Position numbers and translations under genes: made by a program. The notes beneath the pieces are model-generated. The model was not told the DNA's origin. It did no database searches and worked only from the letters and a program-made list of their open reading frames with translations. Positions 21,536-32,599 of a stretch of DNA of 64,000 nt are shown here, piece after piece (the first letter of the stretch is position 1; every line of letters begins with the position of its first letter). Location of the stretch: NCBI RefSeq assembly GCF_964204645.1, contig NC_134034.1, positions 5,823,414-5,887,413 on the forward strand, given 5' to 3'. This stretch comes from Tubulanus polymorphus (taxonomy: Eukaryota > Nemertea > Palaeonemertea > Tubulaniformes > Tubulanidae).

Positions 21536-22084
21536 GTCTTTCTTTAAGATAAAAATAGGTTTAAAAATGAAAAAAAGACCTTTATTTGAAATATTGAAAA
21601 TATAGAAATGGAATCGTCATAATTATTCAATAATCAGTCCAATCACTATCCAACAGAAAAAGTCTCTAAAGGATCAATGCACACGCTTATCAACACAGAT
21701 AATCACGATAATATCCATCGTACAAAACTAGTCTTTTTCAATCCGGCACTTATTAGTCAAATAAAAGTAGTCAGGTAGTCGGTAAACACCAATTTGGTTC
21801 CTTATAAAAAAATTATGTTGTCGATCCCAAGCAGCAAATCTGAAAGCAGAGTGTAGTTTACACTCAAAAAGCCGCAAAATTATTTACACATGATATTACC
21901 TGCGAGCAGGTCTTTCATGCGATTGCATATGATAAACTTACTCATGAATAATTTCATACGTCACCTTGAAAAATATTCTTTTAGTGTCTTGTCTGTAATA
22001 TAAAACAAGAAAGGGCTTGTGAAATGTAATGAAGGCTTTAGGCGTATCTTATACAGTCATAAATGATAACCCTGGGTGATGTTG

Positions 22085-22212
22085 AGTACCTTGGATTATC
22101 CACCCGATACACATCCCCTTCTCCGATACTTTATCAAAGAAGGGTAAACCTTCATTCGATAGTCTATCGCCCCATGTCATAGTATACTATATTATAGTAA
22201 CCATACTCACCG
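22085..22212 (+). repeat. Dispersed repeat, inverted partner at 33308-33430
   Basis: About 125 bp with tcccttctccgatacttt..., gggtaaaccttcattcgat and tagtatactata recur inverted at 33308-33430. Confidence 0.85.
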
Positions 22213-22229
22213 CCAGAAGGGCGCGTGGG

Positions 22230-23100
22230 TTAACACTACTGCGGTCGTTTATTCTGGGATTCGAACATCAACAGTATTGGTGTATTTTTTGGGGTACAGT
22301 TCAGCGTGACGTTCGGTTGTTATCGACAGATCCATCTTCTCAAGGATGATGCCTCTTTTGGACAGCCGGCATAAAAATCGTCTTTTTTAGTATTTTCGGC
22401 CTGAATTCGACTAAGATGACAATGCTGCGTCCAATCCCTGTGTACACTGGTAAGTAATGTGGCCGAGTTTTTTCTTTTCCACGCCTCATGCTCGACATTA
22501 ATGCAGGCCTACTCGTTAGCTTTATGCCTAATGTCCACCCCTCCAGTCCAATTTATGGATGCAGTGCTTCATCTAGCATTGAAAAAGGGCAGGGTGCTGA
22601 TTTCAAATAAGGGCATTTTTGTGCGTGATTCCATCGGAGCAAGGGCACATAATAACGCACTCACGTCCGTTTTAGGGGCAACCTGCAATATTCCCTATTG
22701 CATAGAATCTAGTTACCCCTACTACAATTGAGGACTAGAAACTATGTTTAACTCTGATTTTGCCATGAGTGACTCACTTGACCACAGTACATCCTTACAC
22801 CTATGCCTGTCATTGAACAAAAGTTAATCTAGATAGGGCTTTCAAAATTATTTGGAAAACAGGGCTGCCAATGTCTCCGATTTCGGCGGAGTTTGCTACG
22901 GTAAAACCAGTAGAACTCCGGTGCTACATAATAATCAATTTCACTCCGGTGTTCCGTTAGAATGCCAATCGAATACGCTCACATCAATTTTGTCATTGTT
23001 AAATCCTATCCACAGAACGGTAGTCTTTGGTTTGTCCGCATGCGCAGTTATCAATAAGCGATCATGAAATGTGATAGTCGGAGGTTGGATTTAGTGTTCA
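22230..23100. other. No supported gene
   Basis: A 90-codon ORF (22459-22731) reads clean but I recognise no domain and see no splice or repeat context to support it. Confidence 0.45.
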
Positions 23101-23109
23101 CCTGTTAAC

Positions 23110-23292
23110 ATGGCGGCATCGTTGTCTGATTTGGATTTTTCGGCAAACGAATCGAATTCCGATGATGATGAAAGCGAATCGGAAGAAGGTGAAGTAACTG
23201 CGAGGAAGAGAAAATCCAAACAAGGGACTAGTAACGAACAACAGAAAAAAAAACCCGTGTCGCCAATCAAAAATTCAGTGCAGAATATACGT
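23110..23292 (+). CDS. Possible first exon with acidic and nuclear-localisation stretches
   Basis: An ATG in an aacATGGCGGC context (close to the YY1-like start common in animal promoters) opens MAASLSDLDFSANESNSDDD, an acidic Ser/Glu run, then RKRKSKQ, a likely nuclear localisation signal, and a second Lys run. The ORF runs on to 23346, but composition changes after about 23290, and aagtatctg there could be a donor. The low-complexity acid/basic layout is found at the start of many chromatin proteins and of transposases, so the family is open. It lies inside the inferred YjbQ intron, same strand. Confidence 0.35.
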
Positions 23293-23349
23293 CCAAGTAT
23301 CTGTGCATTGTTCCATCTCAAATATCAAATAGTTATGCACTGTTAAATC

Positions 23350-24480
23350 ACTCGCTATTTCACATCAAATACTCCAACAGCAGACGAATTGGTAACCCTA
23401 AGAGGTGATGTTTATTAATTTTTTGGTCGAACACAACATAGCTTTTGCAGTATCAGATCATGCTACACGACTCTTTAAAAAGATGTTAAAAAATCTAATG
23501 TGAAGGAGAGTTTAACAATCAATTTTTTAATAAATACAAACAGAATTTTATCATTATTTCGTGTTTTTCTTGGTATTATCTGGTCGTTTCGGCTGCTACT
23601 GACAATCAATGATTTGCTACTATCACTAGAATGTTTGATTTTGCCTGCTACTGACTGAAATAAGAAAACTACTATCAAAATTGTATTGTGTTACTACAAA
23701 AAAAATTGTGAAGTTGGCAGGTCTGGGAAAACCAGTTGCAGACAAAAAAATTGCAGAAAAAAGCAATCTCAAGTAGCAAATACAGCGAAAAAGAGCCAGC
23801 AATAGTGTATAGGCCTACATGAAATTGCATATTTTTAATCTTAGAAATATCAAATTAATTGGTTTAAATTGATAGTGTTAGTGATTGGCGAGTAACTGTT
23901 GATAATTGGTAAGCAGCCAGCTTAAGAACACATTATTGCTATTAGGCTACTCAAACTAATTGTCTGTGCGAGTCTCTCTGCGGGTTCACCGAACAAAGTT
24001 TTTCACCTTGTATATATAAAATTTGTCTAATAGTCTAGATAAAAAGATCCAGAGCATCACGATGTGTTCAAAACGAAACAATCCATCGAATATACACTAC
24101 CAGCTTTACAATGGCAGTCGCTAGAATGATTGGCAGTAGTTCGGAAGTCAGCCAATTTCCTGGAAACTTAAACTAGGCCACGCGTCTGAGGCACGTTTTC
24201 ACACGATGCACACTGACTGCAGTACATTTGAATATAACCACTGATCACATGAGCTACTATCGTTGATATCATACGAGATATTTCATAGCCGTCGCAGGAA
24301 ACTTACTAACAGTCGGATGCGTCGGCTTATTTTGAAAGCCCTGACTCATTACTCGTGACTGACAAGGGCAGGATGGCGGACCTATGGCAAGTGATGAGGG
24401 CACAAGGGCGAGCATGGGACACATCTGAAGGGCACAAGGGCGGCTATTTTCGGGAGCGGGGCAGACCGCCCTTCTATTTT
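23350..24480. other. No supported feature
   Basis: AT-rich, no motif-bearing ORF and no clear repeat. Confidence 0.5.
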
Positions 24481-24489
24481 TGGCTAGAT

Positions 24490-24740
24490 GAAGCACTGGG
24501 ATGAGACCTGCTTCTCTGTCGCTCACTTTTAGGGGTACAACCCTCACTTAGGTCTTAACAGATTCCCAAAAATCACGGACAACAAATGAACATAAGAAGG
24601 GTTTGCATAGAGTCTCCTTTAATCTAGTCAGTAACCTGTCTGTGGTTTAGTTTCACGATCGGATATTTTCACAAACCACATCCGGTTGGTATAAGCTCAT
24701 TCGTTTGTAAAAAGCTTACCACCAACGATTAGGTAACGAA
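24490..24740 (+). repeat. Mosaic of dispersed repeats
   Basis: 24500-24600 is a partial copy of the palindrome arm at 14400-14510. 24648-24682 copies the loop of the palindrome at 16841-16938. 24686-24738 copies the repeat at 18786-18838. Three unrelated repeats abut here within 250 bp. Confidence 0.7.
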
Positions 24741-25208
24741 CTACTTAAATCCAGTAGTGACCCACGTCACCCACCACGTCACCCACCCCTGCGACGTGGA
24801 ATTTCCTCGCTCGAGCCTAAATTGGAAAGCGGAATAAACGGACACCGCCTGTCACCCGAACGGGATTGCACTACGTTCCGCTGGACTCTATCCGTTCCGA
24901 GAGCGAGCCTCTACGCAGACCATGGACGCTTAGACCAAATCCACGGTTTTACTACCCAACATACTCATACGAAAAGGTCAATATAATTTTACGTACTGCG
25001 ACAGCAGCTTTTATTTAACCACCAACATACGTCATGCTCAAAGACAGGATAGGTTCATACTCTGCAAATGCTTACATACTTAGAAAAACAACGAAGACGA
25101 CAATAGCTTATAAAGATATCAAGAGCAAACGATTATTAGACCCGTGTTAGATATTTAAGTATGAAGGGGGAGAGAAGATAAGACGCAATACATAACGATA
25201 CGAATCAA

Positions 25209-25403
25209 TCCGTCCCTAATACATAAGTATTGACGGACTATAGTTCAAAGATCCTATAGCGGAAATGGAAACACGACCGAAACCCGTCTTGTAATACATA
25301 AGTATGGACGGTAGCTATAATGCTTAAAGCTTAAGGCTTACAGCCTTATATATACACAATAAACAGTAATTGAATTCGCCGTAATACATAAGTATTAGCG
25401 AAT
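25209..25403. repeat. Three hairpins with a common loop
   Basis: The loop core taatacataagtat occurs at 25218-25231, 25292-25305 and 25382-25395. Each is enclosed by an inverted repeat: TCCGTC/GACGGA (25209-25214 and 25232-25237), CCGTC/GACGG (25284-25288 and 25307-25311), and ATTCGC/GCGAAT (25374-25379 and 25398-25403). The third stem has a different sequence but still pairs. The loop itself contains ATAC/GTAT and can extend the stem. Confidence 0.85.
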
Positions 25404-25531
25404 AATAATGCGTAGGCCAACAACGTATTTACAATAGCAGGGATTCTGTGGGCGTAAGGCCCTTGATTTTCAACTCGGAAAGAAGGAACAGAGACGAACG
25501 GGTGCAAGACCCGAAACGCCGCCAGGCGGCG
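25332..25531. repeat. Further compact hairpins
   Basis: TAAGGCT-tac-AGCCTTA (25332-25348), GGGC/GCCC (25450-25462), CGGGT-gcaag-ACCCG (25499-25513) and CGCCGCC-a-GGCGGCG (25517-25531). Together with the three hairpins at 25209-25403 this is an unusually dense cluster of short perfect stems. Confidence 0.75.
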
Positions 25532-25559
25532 CTGTCCCCGGACCGACTTACATCGTTAA

Positions 25560-26330
25560 AGGATGATCTCCGAGTAACTGACTAAACTAAAAAACCGTGC
25601 GTCTTATATTCATGCATTGCCGACTTTGATGTGTTGCATCACTCCGCGACGCTTCGCTGGTCGCTCAACAATGGCCGTCGAGGTAGATGTGCTTCTTCCC
25701 ATTCTTCCATGTCGCTCTGCTGCCGGACTATGTCGTCTACTTGCCGATGCCATATATCATTAAAAAGCTTAGAACTTTCGCTTTCTAATGGTGTGAAATG
25801 TGTGGAGGATCGTCCATTCGTAAAGATTAATAAGGTCTTCAAGGCGGTCGTCATGCGTGACCGCGTTCAGGACCGTCGATTCAATCGTCGAAATCATCTA
25901 CTGGATTTGTAATATTGAGGATTATATAAGGACGTTAACTTCGTGACTAGAAATTAGGGTGATAACTTATAATGATAGCCATAAGACATCGGTGTAGAAA
26001 CTTAAACTTAAGCGAAGAAGCCTCTGAAATAACTTGCAACAAGTGACAAGCGAAATATTTCTAATTGCAGCAAGTTTAATTGGGCATTTCAAGACAATCT
26101 GAAAATGTTTTTGGGGTATTGGATTTCAAGTTGCATTCATTCAAAAAAACAAACCAAAAGATTTTTTCTGTAGATTGACCAATTTTCTGTGTTAAACTCT
26201 TGTACAGACTTTCACTAAGCATGCATTTCTAGGGCTCTCATTGGTTTGGCATACATGTACTTGCAGTAAACTTCATGTTTTTAGTTCAATTTTCTGCAAT
26301 AGATAATTCAATAAATAATAATAAGTACTC
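25560..26330. other. No supported gene
   Basis: Opposite-strand ORFs at 25631-25912 and 25639-25854 overlap; neither shows a domain I know. The minus one contains IWHRQVDDIVRQQSDMEEWE, which looks protein-like, but I cannot support it. Confidence 0.4.
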
Positions 26331-26332
26331 AC

Positions 26333-27668
26333 TCTGGATTCCAGGTTGGATCAAAATATTCGTCACATTCCATCTCGTCTTCATTTTCAGATTCAGAATC
26401 AGTAGAGTCATCATGGAATATAGGCCTATTATTAGCAGCTTGAGTTTGCGTAGAACCTACTGATGTGCTGCATACACATTATACCCCTATTTGACGTCTT
26501 TCCTAAAATCAAATTACATCAAATTTGCAGCGTTCTACTTCGAATTTGTTAGATATCAATCAAAAAGTAAAATAACAGCCATAATCAAAAACTTACAATT
26601 ATTGTCTGCATTCCAACAGTCCGTATCGGAAGCGCATAGTCATCGATGTTGATGATTTGTCTTAATGGTGTGACAGTAGGCGTATTCAATTCAGGAGAGG
26701 TGCAACTCGAAACACTAACAGGAATGAGATTGTTTTTCGTATCTTCATAATTCTCATCATATGATGTGCTTTCAACATCTTGTGTGCTTGTGCTCGGAGT
26801 TGTTGCCGAAGGGAACAATTCTTTCATAATCTGGATTGAAAAGTAATGGAAAAAACTTTATTGTTTCGACTTCGTAGAAAAGTCAATACAACAGCCACGC
26901 TGATGAAAAAATTTAAGGCCTAAGCCTACGTACCATCGTTTGGCTACTTATAACAATATTGCAAAAAAATTACCTTGATTCTATCTCTTTTTTCTACTGC
27001 AGAGGTGTTCCGCTTTCCTTTGTCAGAATCAGATGTCTTAGACTTAGAAGGCAAATTAAACAACGTCGGTACTACTCCCTTCTTCAAGTAACACCTCGCT
27101 GGTGTGAAGCCGATTGATTTGACTTGTGTGTTTGTGCTCGGAGTTGTTGCCGAAGGGAACAATTCTTTCATAATCTGGATTGAAAAGTAATGAAAAAAAC
27201 TTTATTGTTTCGACTTCGTAGAAAAGTCAATACAACAGCCACGCAGATGAACAAATTTAAGGCCTAAGCCTACGTACCATCGTTTGGCTACTTATAACAA
27301 TATTGCAAAAAAATTACCTAGATTCTATCTCTTTTTTCTACTGCAGAGGTGTTCCGCTTTCCTTTGTCAGAATCAGATGTCTTAGACTTAGAAGGCAAAT
27401 TAAACAACGTCGGTACTACTCCCTTCTTCAAGTAACACCTCGCTGGTGTGAAGCCGATTGATTTGGCCACAGAGGGAGGGATGACAAAACAGTCGTCAGT
27501 AAAATGTGCACCACATAGTGCTGAATGTTTTGTTGGCTTCCAGTCTTTCCTTCCACAAGCATTTATCCGCTGCTGACATCGTTTTTTCTCTTAAGGGAAT
27601 AAATGAAAGCTCACTTCTGTGGCGGACGCGGTTCCATTACTGCAACCAAAGGCCGCGCAGTATACCAT
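26333..27668 (-). pseudogene. THAP-domain gene with tandem exon duplication and nonsense mutations
   Basis: Exon 1 (27668-27318) encodes a THAP DNA-binding domain: CAAFGCSNG (first Cys pair), VSFHLFP, DWKPTKHSALCGAHF (the C..H pair), DCF, and LKKGVVPTLF. A TAA at 27591-27593 interrupts it right after FHLFP, and the last codon before its donor is TAG. A hybrid exon (27174-26974) follows, then exon 2 (26830-26597; MKELFPSATTPSTSTQ, an acidic Ser/Thr region, donor GTAAGT) and a further acidic exon (26467-26333; DSTDSESENEDE ... YFDPTWNP, donor GTGAGT), whose frame does not follow on cleanly. THAP proteins bind DNA through the C2CH zinc and often derive from P-element or other transposases; no DDE domain is visible here. 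Confidence 0.8.
26781..27464. repeat. 344-bp tandem duplication inside the THAP gene
   Basis: Copy 1 is 26781-27120 and copy 2 is 27125-27464, nearly identical. Each holds the 3' half of exon 1, the intron and the first codons of exon 2. The junction joins exon 2 codons (PSTNTQ) to mid exon 1 (KSIGFTPARCYL) in one open frame, and the hybrid exon keeps an AG acceptor (27175) and a GT donor (26973). Confidence 0.92.
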
Positions 27669-27794
27669 GATGCAGTCACCCGACAAACAGATTATTAATT
27701 AGATGAAACAGTGATGAAACGAGTGATTAAAAGCGTTAATAATGAACGAACGTAGTAGCGAATATCGCGAGAATGAATGTGGAGTGGTACTGGT

Positions 27795-27985
27795 AGTATC
27801 TATTTACTTCCTGGTTTGATAATCTCGCGATATTTGTATCCTACTGCCAACTAAATTCGAACTGTAAATGAATTCAAAATAAGACAATGAACAATCTATA
27901 TATATTCCTTTATTTATCCACTATAAATATTTGATTAATAATTGACTTTTAAGGATAAGTATCGGATGGGTATCGATGCCTCGGT
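27795..27985 (+). repeat. Half-copy of the 812-bp inverted-repeat element
   Basis: Shares tttatttcc/tttacttcc..., ttgataatctcgcga, aattcaaaat, tttatttatcc and the taattg...ttaagga order with 15005-15175, at clear divergence. Confidence 0.65.
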
Positions 27986-28279
27986 TCCCCGAAGTGTTAC
28001 ACTTCTATGTTTCAACGCGAGCTCTGATCTGCTGTTTGTCGGAACCTACGTCACAGTTCGAGCGCCACCGCCAATTAGTGACGGTCAGAATTGGAACTAA
28101 CACTTTAAAGCAAAACGTTTTTAAATGACCATTTTTCAGACAAATATCAATATAAATGCTACCACAATCTTTCAGGGTTTTAAAATGATATCTAATAGGT
28201 TATCACAAAGCATAAAACCGCTGAGTCCGGATTAGAGAGCATATGATCTTTAAGATGCTGTTTCTTCATAAATACATAC

Positions 28280-29357
28280 CATCATTTGGTTTCTTTCCGG
28301 AGTTATTTGCTAAAAAGAAAAGGAAAAACTCAATCATTTTTTAAAAACAAAACTTCATGTATGTGATTGTTATTAACTGAATTGAAGACTGCGTACCTGA
28401 TTTCCCCTTTTTCTTTTTGTCATAGGATCTGTTGAAGAAAAGAAATGATAATTAAGCCTAGCAATTCAATAATATCTCATTTTATTATATTTTAAACATT
28501 AATAAGAATACGTACCTCTGATGATCTCTGCAGCATCTGAATCTACAACGAGAAACAAGATAATTTATCCTAATATTACTAACTAACATAGGTTGTTAGC
28601 TTATAAGACAAAAAGACTTAGTTGTACCTTCAGTGGCTTCTGGGCACAGAAGTTCTTCAGTTGGTGACTGGGCTTCTTCATGGCTCATACTATCAACTAA
28701 TAAGAAATAATACTAACATTATCCATCAGTTTCAATTCCATTAAAACATATCAATTGATTTAGAAATAACGGAGTAATGCATTACTTGGAAAAAAGCACA
28801 TTCTATTTGTGATATAAGGCAAGAAAAATTGATAAAAGTTGATGCAACTGGCCACATATCTACTCTGTATATTATGTATCTACTCTTTATTTTTACTTTT
28901 TTCGAAACCATGATCAAGGTAACAGACCCGGCAGTTACAGAACTGATTACAAATTTTATTGCAGAGGACAAACAAGATATCAATTTTTTGCCTTATAAAA
29001 CACAATAATGCTGGCCTTGCTGCTTTGAAATATTTCTTTAAGCATGTATAGACTACCATTAATTATTTTCCTTTTCTTGATTCCAGTTTTGCTTACTGAA
29101 AGAGAAAAATTTGTTTATTGATTATGTGCAATACATTATTTTTTCATCAAAGACTGCATAACTTAATGTTAAAAACCGTACCTGATTTCCCTGTTTTCTT
29201 TGTGACAACTTCGGCTTTTCTTTTTGCCATATTAGGTTCAATCGAAGAAAAGAAAGAATAATTCAGCCTAGCAAATCAATATCTTTTTTGCTTAAACATT
29301 TATAAGAATACAAACCTCTGATGATCTCAAGCGGCCTAAACTCTGCAGCATCTGAAT
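28280..29357 (-). CDS. Micro-exons of an unrecognised gene
   Basis: Five tiny minus-strand exon candidates have AG before and GT after, a length divisible by three, and phase 1 at both ends: 29357-29316 (42 nt, SDAAEFRPLEIIR), 29095-29057 (39 nt, SKTGIKKRKIIN), 28696-28628 (69 nt, DSMSHEEAQSPTEELLCPEATE), 28542-28516 (27 nt, SDAAEIIR) and 28309-28280 (30 nt, NNSGKKPND). Two more are imperfect: around 29238-29182 (57 nt) there is no AG but an ATG in good context (MAKRKAEVVTKKTGKS), so it may be a first exon; 28428-28397 (32 nt) is a shortened relative. The product would be a short charged, Lys-rich protein. I do not recognise it. Confidence 0.5.
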
Positions 29358-29791
29358 CTACAATGAGAAACAAGATAATTTTCCCCAATTTTACCAACTA
29401 CCATAGCTTGTTAGTTTATGAGACAAAAAGACTAGTTACAACAATCAATGATAGTACACAGACACAATATAATAAAATACATCTTTTAAAAAGCATCACA
29501 CTTCTAAAAAGAAAACTAACGTTGAAAGTTTGTTGATGCCTTGAAAAATACACATATGTATTACCAAAAATTCATAGTCTTAATGAATTTTTGGTATTAC
29601 GTAATATTGTCGACAATGAATGATAAAATATATAATATGGATACAAGCAAGGATCAGTGAAGTTATTTTCGTTTTGGATATATCGATAATTGCATTGAAT
29701 TAACGGGCAACTAGTCTAATGTCTATTTCAACCTGACTTGAGAACGTATCAGGCGGCCTTGCTCAGTCAGTTTTGGTGTACATAGACCTAC

Positions 29792-30122
29792 CTGATAAAA
29801 GTCTTCTTAGGACCAGAATGCACTGGCAGTCGACCTAAAACAATGGACTAAAAACAAACATTGCATTTCTTGCCAAAATAAACCACATTATAAATTATAA
29901 TGAATTATATATTGTGTACAATCAAAATTTTTTTTAAAAACCAAAATATTTACACCATCATCAACTTTGGATGTATCACAACATCTCAAAACATAGTAAT
30001 CTACATTGCCTTTGTCTAATAGTATTGGTCTCAAGATTTGTGGGGTAGAATGACTCCTTCCTGCATTCTTTTTACGAACCAATCCAAAATTAGCATCAGC
30101 AAACACCAAGTTTACCACTATC
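29792..30122 (-). CDS. Two further exon candidates upstream of the micro-exons
   Basis: 30122-29956 (167 nt) lies between a cttttctag-like acceptor and a GTGTAA donor and reads VVNLVFADANFGLVRKKNAG then STPQILRPILLDKGNVDYYV and CCDTSKVDD, ending in phase 1. 29834-29792 (43 nt) follows with AG/GTAGGT borders and starts in phase 1 (RLPVHSGPKKTFI), but ends in phase 2, which does not match the 29357 exon, so an exon is missing or this is another gene. The 30122 exon looks like a folded domain rather than low complexity, but I cannot name it. Confidence 0.45.
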
Positions 30123-30139
30123 CTAGAAAGATGAAAATT

Positions 30140-30697
30140 GATTCAAAAAATATTTCAGAATACAGAAGACTCTGTCATCCGGTAATCCATTCGATCAAAA
30201 TGAAGGTCCAAATGGTCCCGGTTAAGGCAGAGTCTATTTTATATGGCAAACCAGTGTAAGAAATGCAGCCAGAAGCCTATCTCAGGACAAGCCAAGCACC
30301 GCTTATAAGTGTAAGATGTTCACAACAGATATTCCTCACAAACTATCAATCTAAATCTACTCAGACTCTCACTTGTCAGCAGTCTATACAACTGCAAGAT
30401 CTATATAATAATACACATCAAATTTTTAGTTAACAATGAAATATAGACAGGAGATGTGTACTTGGGGTGTATTACTTTACGTGGTCAAGTGAATAAGCAT
30501 TAATCACAGCACAAGTGTCTGCAAATGCTCTTGCTGATAGTTGACCTTCTATTTGAGAGTCGTAAAGTTTGAGGAAATCAAATGATGCAGCGTATGTTGG
30601 CTGGGAAGGAGATGCAGGCCACAACCGATGATTGGTCAAAGCTATTGGTAGACTTTGACATTTGCAGTGTTGAACTTTTTTGCATCACATTGACCTA
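30140..30697. other. No supported feature
   Basis: No gene or clear repeat seen. Confidence 0.5.
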
Positions 30698-32560
30698 TTA
30701 ACCCTTTGAGACCCGGATTAATTATTACACATGCTATCCCAGTCCCAGAAATTTATGGTAATTGCAAGGCGAAAACGTCCTATATTCAAATGCTTGTAGC
30801 TTCCAGCCTATTAGAGATACAGCTTTGCACAGTTCTTTATAAGCTTTCTAATGATACCAAATTTGTCATATTTTGACAAATTTTTTTTGGGGTAAATTAT
30901 GGAAAATTCATGAAAAACGTACAAATTCTGACGAAAATTGTCTTTTTTGTCTCAAAATCATTAGCTGTTCAAGAAATAAAGCATAAAAGTACATTAGAGA
31001 CTGAAATAAACATGATTTGTCTCACCTTACTGATTATTCATGTGATTCTGCCTCCAATACAGCTTATAATCCACAAAACGATGATAAATCTCAAAGCATG
31101 GAACGTCACACAAAGGTACAGGTACACATGTTTTACACTGCCTTTGTGTCTGATGCCGGCGAACATACTTTTTGTTCCTTCTAAGTGTGCACACAACACA
31201 ATCAGGCCTGCCATTAGTTTTTTCCATAAAATGTGCTCCTCCATTCAAACGCTGTGGTGCATCGTTATGCCGAATCTGACGACCAGGTTGATGAGGTGCA
31301 CGTTGGTAGTCAGCAATAAGTTCATGGCATAACTTCAAACGAAACTGTCTACTGGTCAATGCATCAGCAGCATTGGACACCTTGTGCATTATGTATGCAT
31401 TTGTTACTGCTGTGATAAGCAGGTGACAAAAAACCTTTTTCCACCATTTCACTGAACGATGTAGTATGCTGAAATAGGAGTTGTATTGATCATTCAAATC
31501 CGACATGTCCGACGCGTTATGCCATAACATCAAAGGCGACATGTCCTGCAATTGTCGTTTGTTGGTGCGGGCCGTGAATTGCTTCAGTTTTAGTGGATTT
31601 CCTGCGCGATTCGCCCTAACTGTACCACAGGCACCAATGTTTCGATCTTTTAGGTCCACAAATAGTTTCACACTAGTGAAGAAATTGTCACCTGTTATGA
31701 ATGCCAGCCCGAACATTCTGCGATGCGTCCATAACAACTCGATACCCAAGGTCAACTTGACCACCGTCCGCTCCTTTGTACAGCGTCCAATTGTGGGCGT
31801 AACCAGTTTTGGACCCAGCCAGTAACCATGCTTTCATGCCCCACTTGACAGGCTTACTCTTGATGTATTGCAACATAGAAGTTTGACCCTTGAAGGCTAT
31901 CATGCCTTCATCCACGGACAGAAACTTTTCCATATGGAAGGCGTCATTCCATGCGCGAACTAGCTGTTCAATCAAAGACTTGACCTTGAATGTCCTGTCA
32001 TAACCAGGCTGTCCTCTTTGAATTTGTGTTTCGTTATTCACAGGGTGCAAGAATCGTAATAGCATCAAAACCCGATTGCGGCTCATTACGGCTCGGAATC
32101 CTGGTTTATCAGTCAGATGATCAGTAGACCAATGTGCACGAAAAGATCCCCGATCTTCATATCCCGTCAGTAACAACAATGCCAGGAATGCTTTCATTTC
32201 GTCACTAGTGACATTATACCAGGTTTCTAGAACACTATCTGTAGTATTTCCACTGTTTTGATATTGTTGAAAATAATGATTTGTTTCAGTCACTAGCATG
32301 TCTATAATAGTGTCCGGAAAAGCTTTTGTGAAAAAGTCAATTGGCGTGTAGTCCTTTGTATCGAACTTGGGCTCACCTGGATTCGGACAGTTGTACTGCG
32401 GCAACCAGTAAGGAGGGGGGTGGTTTCCAAGTTTTGTCAAGGTCAGATTATAATTGTTGGTCAAGTAGTGATTTAAAGATTTTACAAGCGCCACCGCACA
32501 ACGCCGCCTAGAGAGCAAGTTGAGAAAACGGCTCTGTAACTTATTAGCCCTTGGCCCGTA
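30698..32560 (-). mobile_element. piggyBac-type element 1 (decayed)
   Basis: A TTAA at 30698-30701 is followed by CCCTTTGAGACCCGG, a typical piggyBac-type inverted-repeat start, and the transposase relic at 31027-32518 reads towards it. I could not find the matching right end; sequence after 32560 holds only a short acidic minus-strand frame (about 32900-32800) that may be an N-terminal exon. Confidence 0.7.
31027..32518 (-). pseudogene. piggyBac transposase 1
   Basis: Two overlapping minus-strand frames give most of a PGBD4-like transposase. The first (32518-31688) has YWLPQYNCPNPGEPKFD, the helical region, FLSVDEGMIAFKGQTSMLQY with the first catalytic Asp, and KWGMKAWLLAGS. After a frameshift near 31750 the second (to 31027) has FITGDNFFTSVKLF with the second Asp, GTVRANRAGNP, KWWKKVFCHLL and a C-terminal cysteine-rich domain (RPDCVVCTLRRNKKYVRR, QCKTCVPVPLCDVPCFEIYH). 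About 50-60 residues are missing before SDLNDQYNSYF, so the usual MGGVD block with the third Asp is damaged. Inactive. Confidence 0.93.
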
Positions 32561-32599
32561 TCAGCTTCATAACAAGTTTGGACAAGATTAAAAACTAGA

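Noticed and set aside
22459-22731. 90-codon plus-strand ORF
   Set aside because: No domain, no splice borders, no second line of evidence.
25639-25854. Minus-strand ORF with an acidic Trp-rich stretch
   Set aside because: Looks somewhat protein-like but has no motif, borders or neighbours that support a gene.
31505-31825. Plus-strand 106-codon ORF
   Set aside because: Antisense of piggyBac transposase 1.
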